Source: JBMNCQ01 sp049366715 (GTDB taxonomy: Bacteria; Bacillota; Peptococcia; Peptococcales; BICA1-8). Taken from it: a stretch of 64,000 nucleotides of DNA. A program made the position numbers and the translations under genes. The stretch is from assembly GCA_049366715.1 (NCBI GenBank), contig JBMNCQ010000057.1, forward strand, positions 1 to 64,000, given 5' to 3'. Each line of letters begins with the position of its first letter. Positions within the stretch are counted from its first letter, which is position 1. Shown here in pieces: positions 60,339 to 64,000 of this stretch. Under the pieces are notes generated by a model. It was not told the DNA's origin. It searched no databases and saw only the letters and a program-made list of their open reading frames with translations.

Positions 60339-61535
60339 TTGAAATGGAAACGTACACTTTGGATATTATGGGTTTCAAACTTCTTTGTCACTGCCGGTAT
60401 GAGTTTGGTAATCCCCTTTCTTCCTTTATATATTGAAAAACTTGGGATACACCAACTACAGGATATTGAACTATGGTCGGGCTGGGTATTTGCAGCTCAG
60501 TATGTGACATCCGTTATTTTCCAACCAATCTGGGGTAGATTTGCAGATAAGCATGGACGCAAAATTATGCTTTTGCGGGCCGGAATAGGTATGGGGGTAG
60601 TTACTGCCTTAATGGGTGCCGTCGGATCCGCCTGGCAATTACTTTTACTCCGTTTATTAAATGGAGTCTTTTCCGGTTTTATCTCTATGTCCGTTTCACT
60701 GCAGGCTTCGATAACACCCAATGAAAGTACGGGGCGGGCTCTAGGTATGCTGCAAACCGGTGCAATTGCCGGGAACCTGATTGGACCTCTGATTGGTGGT
60801 GTGCTGTCGGAAGCCTTTGGATTCCGCAATGTCTTCTTTTTAACAGGCGGATTACTACTCATTGCCAGCATTAATGTTATGATATTTGTGCATGAACAGC
60901 ATCAGCCTGAAGTAAGGGCCGCCAATAGCATAAGGGGAGGATTTATGCAGTTGAAGCCTCTTTTCCCGATTTTTTTAGCTTCCACAGTTACGCAAGTAGG
61001 CATGATGAGTATTGAGCCTATCGTTTCGATTTATGCTAAAACGCTGTACACCGGTTCCCATCTGGCCACGATTGCCGGTCTCGTTGTCGCGGTGAGCGGT
61101 GTGGCCAATCTCATTGGTGCACCAACTTTAGGAAAATTAGGCGACCGTATCGGACAACGCAAGGTTTTGGTGCTGTCTCTTTGTGCAGCGGCATTTATGT
61201 ATATCCCCCAGGCTCTGGCGGGCAGCATCGGTGTTCTGCTGGTAGGGCGGTTCTTGCTGGGCTTATTTATCGGCGGTATGATACCCTCGTTAAACGTACT
61301 GGTAAAACTTAAAGCCCCCAGAGAATTACAGGCTACGGCATTTGGTTTTAACTCTTCCTCTGTTTTTCTAGGCAATTTAATTGGTCCGCTTATTGGTAGT
61401 AGTGTAGCTGCAATTTACGGGATTAAAGACGTGTTTTACGTCACGATGGCTGTACTGCTGGTCAATGCCTTAATGATCTTCTTCAATCGAAACTTAGAAG
61501 TTCAACGATGCGTTGCGGCAGAGGCCAAAACTTAG
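60339..61535 (+). CDS. MFS multidrug-efflux-type transporter
   Basis: This 398-residue transporter has about twelve membrane segments and the DHA1-family motif A (WGRFADKHGRKIMLLRAGIGMG at about 68-90) and motif C (GAIAGNLIGPLIGGVLSEAFGFRNVFF). The two halves are clearly related (LGKLGDRIGQRKVLVLSL in the second). The start is TTG 60339 with AAAGGAG 11 bases upstream. It stands alone, followed by a terminator. Drug or sugar efflux is likely; the substrate is unknown. Confidence 0.88.
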   Translation: MKWKRTLWILWVSNFFVTAGMSLVIPFLPLYIEKLGIHQLQDIELWSGWVFAAQYVTSVIFQPIWGRFADKHGRKIMLLRAGIGMGVVTALMGAVGSAWQLLLLRLLNGVFSGFISMSVSLQASITPNESTGRALGMLQTGAIAGNLIGPLIGGVLSEAFGFRNVFFLTGGLLLIASINVMIFVHEQHQPEVRAANSIRGGFMQLKPLFPIFLASTVTQVGMMSIEPIVSIYAKTLYTGSHLATIAGLVVAVSGVANLIGAPTLGKLGDRIGQRKVLVLSLCAAAFMYIPQALAGSIGVLLVGRFLLGLFIGGMIPSLNVLVKLKAPRELQATAFGFNSSSVFLGNLIGPLIGSSVAAIYGIKDVFYVTMAVLLVNALMIFFNRNLEVQRCVAAEAKT

Positions 61536-61648
61536 CTAACTAAAAATTATTAGAACAGTTTTTGCACCCGGCAAAGGGAAGACAGCAAAATATTAAATGT
61601 TACGAGAGTGCATAAACCATCTGAATTGGTCGATTAAGCTTAAAACAA

Positions 61649-61682
61649 GAGCATTATCCGGTAATGGGGATAATGCTTTTTA
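61649..61682 (+). terminator. Intrinsic terminator after the first MFS gene
   Basis: GCATTATCC (61651-61659) pairs with GGATAATGC (61668-61676), followed by TTTTT. Confidence 0.85.
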
Positions 61683-61973
61683 CTATTTATTAGGCTCCGG
61701 ATTTTCACATACACGAAACTTACGGAGGAAGGCCCGGTGATCATCGTAAGCATCTAAAAATCATTGACTATTTTTCTTAATTTTTATAATATTAAGAAAA
61801 ATATAATTTTGTATAGACAACATAACAACTAGGAGGTGATGCAGATAAAACAAAATTCTTAAGATATAAAGGTCACCTATTTTAAAACCTAAAAGAAGAT
61901 TTAGTAGGGCAGTAAGATAGATTAAAACTAAGGAAAATGCCTTTGGAAAAAGCGGGACGGGACGTGATTTAAA
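61683..61973 (+). other. Leader of the second MFS gene, possible 7-codon ORF
   Basis: An AGGAGGTG followed by ATG at 61838 opens a 7-codon ORF (MQIKQNS, stop at 61859-61861). It could be a leader peptide or chance; no attenuator was seen. The rest of the stretch is AT-rich without a recognisable gene. Confidence 0.25.
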
Positions 61974-63206
61974 TTGAGTGATCATGATAAAGTTAAGGCT
62001 TCATCATACCGTTGGGTAATACTATTTATCGTATGGGCTTCGGTTTTTGCTGCCGTTGTAGCACAATTCCAAGTGGCGGCGCTGGCCTACAAAATTATTC
62101 CTGCTTTTAATATGACGACCGGACAGTATTCAATGGTTCTTACCGCTCCTATGCTGGCAGGTGTATGTTTCAGCTTAGTGGCAGGAGCCTTAGCGGACCG
62201 TTTCGGCGTTAAACGGGTGGTTGCCGTGGGGTTTGTCTTTTCAATTGCAGGCACTTTTTTCAGGTATGCTGCCAATACTTATTGGGAAATGTTTTTTCTG
62301 ATGTTCCTTTCGGGAATAATTCCGGGTCTTGTAAATGCCAATGCTGCCAAGTTGCTGGGAGCCTGGTTTCCTAAAGAGCAAATGGGCCTGGTTATGGGCA
62401 TCTATTTCACATCCAATGGCATGGGAATTACAGTTGGCTTAGCAACAACGGCTCTGTTTCCCAGTGCGAAAAGCGCTTTTATTACTGCGGGTATCCTGAT
62501 TTTTGTGATCTGGATATTATGGCTTCTCTTTATTAAGGCTAAACCCCCCGGCGGGCCTGAACTTCCCGTGCTGCCGATGGCAAAATATATGGGTGTTGCG
62601 GCCAAAAGCAAAAATGTTTGGCTTGTGGGCATGGCATTGATGTTTTTCATGGGTTCCTCAATGGCATTTTCGGGTTTTCTGCCGAATGCGTTGCATGACC
62701 AACGGGGCATGAGTCCTGTTACGGCCGGTTTTATGGCTTCATTGATTACCTTTGGAACAATTATCGGCAGTCTTATCGGACCGGTGATATCCAATAAACT
62801 CGGCAGGATTAAATATTTTATTATTCCCGTTGCCGTTATCGGAGCAATTGCAGGCTATTTATCCTGGGCGGGTCCGCAAGGGAGCATGCCGGCCCTGCTC
62901 TTTGTCTTAGGTCTGTTGGCGGGAATGCCAACCCCATTGCTGCTGGCATTTCCTATGCTGTTGCCTGAAATCGGACCGGTTTATGCCGGAAGTGCGGGGG
63001 GTATGATCGGTACGTTGCAGGTTATGGGCGCTGTTTTTATCCCTTCTCTGATCATTGCACCTATTGCAGGTCAAAACTATACCCTGTTTTTTACCCTGGG
63101 TAGTCTATGTCTTTTCGCTGAGGGAATCACCACCCTGTTTTTACCTGAGCTCGGCGCTAAAACTAGGGAAAATTCATCTAAAGTCGGCGGGAGCTCCTTG
63201 TCTTAA
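61974..63206 (+). CDS. MFS transporter (CynX/nitrate-transporter-like)
   Basis: This 410-residue transporter has about twelve membrane segments, motif A ALADRFGVKRVVAVGFVFS, and a FLSGIIPGLVNANAAKLLGAWFPKEQMGLVMGIYFTSNGMG stretch that resembles the anion branch (CynX, NarK-like) of the MFS. The second half has GPVISNKLGRIKYFI. The start is TTG 61974 with a weak RBS (GGGACGTGA), so the start is less certain than the frame. The substrate is not known. Confidence 0.82.
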   Translation: MSDHDKVKASSYRWVILFIVWASVFAAVVAQFQVAALAYKIIPAFNMTTGQYSMVLTAPMLAGVCFSLVAGALADRFGVKRVVAVGFVFSIAGTFFRYAANTYWEMFFLMFLSGIIPGLVNANAAKLLGAWFPKEQMGLVMGIYFTSNGMGITVGLATTALFPSAKSAFITAGILIFVIWILWLLFIKAKPPGGPELPVLPMAKYMGVAAKSKNVWLVGMALMFFMGSSMAFSGFLPNALHDQRGMSPVTAGFMASLITFGTIIGSLIGPVISNKLGRIKYFIIPVAVIGAIAGYLSWAGPQGSMPALLFVLGLLAGMPTPLLLAFPMLLPEIGPVYAGSAGGMIGTLQVMGAVFIPSLIIAPIAGQNYTLFFTLGSLCLFAEGITTLFLPELGAKTRENSSKVGGSSLS

Positions 63207-63367
63207 ATGTTTGTTTATAGCTAAAAGGTTGTGGTTTAAGTATGTACATGAGATTCATAGGTCCGGCAGTTGGAAAACAACAGGGAATAAATAAGACGGT
63301 AGATGGTAAAACTTTAGCTTAGTAAGTTTTATACCTCCAAACTTCAAAGGATAGGTACAAATAATGC

Positions 63368-63417
63368 GGGTATTGTCTTTGAATATTTTAAAAGACAATA
63401 CCCTGTTTTCTTTTTTG
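63368..63417 (+). terminator. Intrinsic terminator after the second MFS gene
   Basis: GGGTATTGTCTTT (63368-63380) pairs perfectly with AAAGACAATACCC (63391-63403), followed by a T-rich tail. Nothing else is evident between 63207 and 63515. Confidence 0.9.
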
Positions 63418-63515
63418 AAAAAGTGCAAACTTTTAAGACTCTACAGCCGTCTATAAAGTGGAAGGTACTTACAGATAAGTATCTCAAGTAGAGTGAGGGG
63501 GACAGTACGGCGTCC

Positions 63516-64000
63516 ATGAAAAAAAACGATTTGGAAGAGCAGATAGCAGAATATGCCGTTAAATACAAAGAAAATTACTATCGTTTGGCCTATAGTTATG
63601 TTAGGAATGTTGATGATGCTCTGGATATTGTTCAGGAATCGGTCTACAAAGCAATCATATCCCGGGGGTCATTAAAAAACCCCGGTTATATAAAGACTTG
63701 GTTTTATAGGATTGTAGTGAATACTTCGCTGGATTTTTTGCGGAAGCGGCGGAAAGTGGACATTGTAGAGGAAGAGATTTTGACAGGCTTGGACTCGGGG
63801 ACAGCTGATGATTATGAGGATTTCGACTTGCAAAAAGCCGTGGCTAATTTACCGGATAAATATCGGACCGTAGTAATATTAAGGTACTTTGAAGATTTAA
63901 AGATAGAGGAGATCGCCGAAATTCTTAATGAAAATGTTAATACGGTAAAAACCCGCTTATATAAATCCCTTGATAAGTTGCGCGTAAAGTTAGCCGATTA
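63516..64000 (+). CDS. ECF-type sigma factor, cut by the window end (SigV-like)
   Basis: The frame from ATG 63516 stays open for 161 codons to the window edge. Region 2 is YYRLAYSYVRNVDDALDIVQESVYKAI and region 4 is LPDKYRTVVILRYFEDLKIEEIAEILNENVNTVKTRLYKSLDKLR. The sequence resembles SigV-type sigma factors, which are usually followed by an RsiV-type anti-sigma gene, just outside this window if present. GAGGGGG lies about 14 bases upstream, a little far for a ribosome binding site. Confidence 0.88.
   Translation, partial: MKKNDLEEQIAEYAVKYKENYYRLAYSYVRNVDDALDIVQESVYKAIISRGSLKNPGYIKTWFYRIVVNTSLDFLRKRRKVDIVEEEILTGLDSGTADDYEDFDLQKAVANLPDKYRTVVILRYFEDLKIEEIAEILNENVNTVKTRLYKSLDKLRVKLAD

Noticed and set aside
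63055..63294. 79-codon ORF over the end of the second MFS gene
   Set aside because: Out-of-frame shadow of the MFS gene.

Overview
The window looks like the chromosome of an endospore-forming, low- to mid-GC Gram-positive bacterium of the Clostridia (Peptococcaceae or Desulfitobacteriaceae type). The pointers are a tricistronic GerA germinant receptor, a two-subunit glycyl-tRNA synthetase behind a T-box, yqzL-recO, a CcpN-like regulator next to the PPDK regulatory kinase and ppdK, an Fe-S two-subunit serine dehydratase, and Shine-Dalgarno-rich starts with many TTG and GTG codons. No rRNA, tRNA or CRISPR array was seen. Species cannot be named from this sequence alone.

Region 1 (1-17.8 kb) is ordinary core genome: gerAA-gerAB-gerAC on the minus strand, then on the plus strand yqzL-recO, a DUF4342 protein, T-box-glyQ-glyS, an HD-GYP phosphodiesterase, ilvA-sdaAB-sdaAA (threonine and serine deamination to 2-oxo acids) and ccpN-like/ppsR/ppdK (control of pyruvate-phosphoenolpyruvate conversion). 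Short period-7 tandem repeats and one 30-bp-period array sit between these genes.

Region 2 (17.8-42.2 kb) is accessory and the most unusual part. Every gene is on the plus strand. The genes are small modules, mostly toxin-antitoxin pairs (AbrB/PIN, RelB-DinJ/YafQ, Phd/ParE, RelB/ParE), XRE regulators, lipoproteins, decayed enzymes, an SNF2 helicase with a SWIM protein, and a decayed sigma/anti-sigma pair. They are separated by about a dozen complete or partial copies of one dispersed element of about 258 bp. Its core is the 3' end of ppdK (the last ten or so codons, the stop and the terminator), flanked by a left arm beginning AGTGTTCCATAAT and a right arm ending ATTATGGAACACT. The first copy is the true 3' end of ppdK. 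I infer that the 3' end of ppdK is the attachment site of a family of small integrating cassettes, and that repeated insertion built an integron-like array. No recombinase is visible in the window.

Region 3 (42.2-58.3 kb) carries defence and envelope-stress modules: a TetR-controlled ABC exporter behind a 30-bp perfect palindrome, an ABC-F antibiotic-resistance ATPase behind a leader with two very short peptides and two terminators, an ECF sigma/anti-sigma pair, a PadR/FtsW-like pair on the minus strand, an orphan RsiV-like protein, and a BceRS-BceAB-type peptide-antibiotic module whose last gene is an S41-type lipoprotein peptidase.

Region 4 (58.3-64 kb) holds csaA, a GreA/Rnk-like factor, two MFS transporters and the start of an ECF sigma factor that runs off the end of the window.
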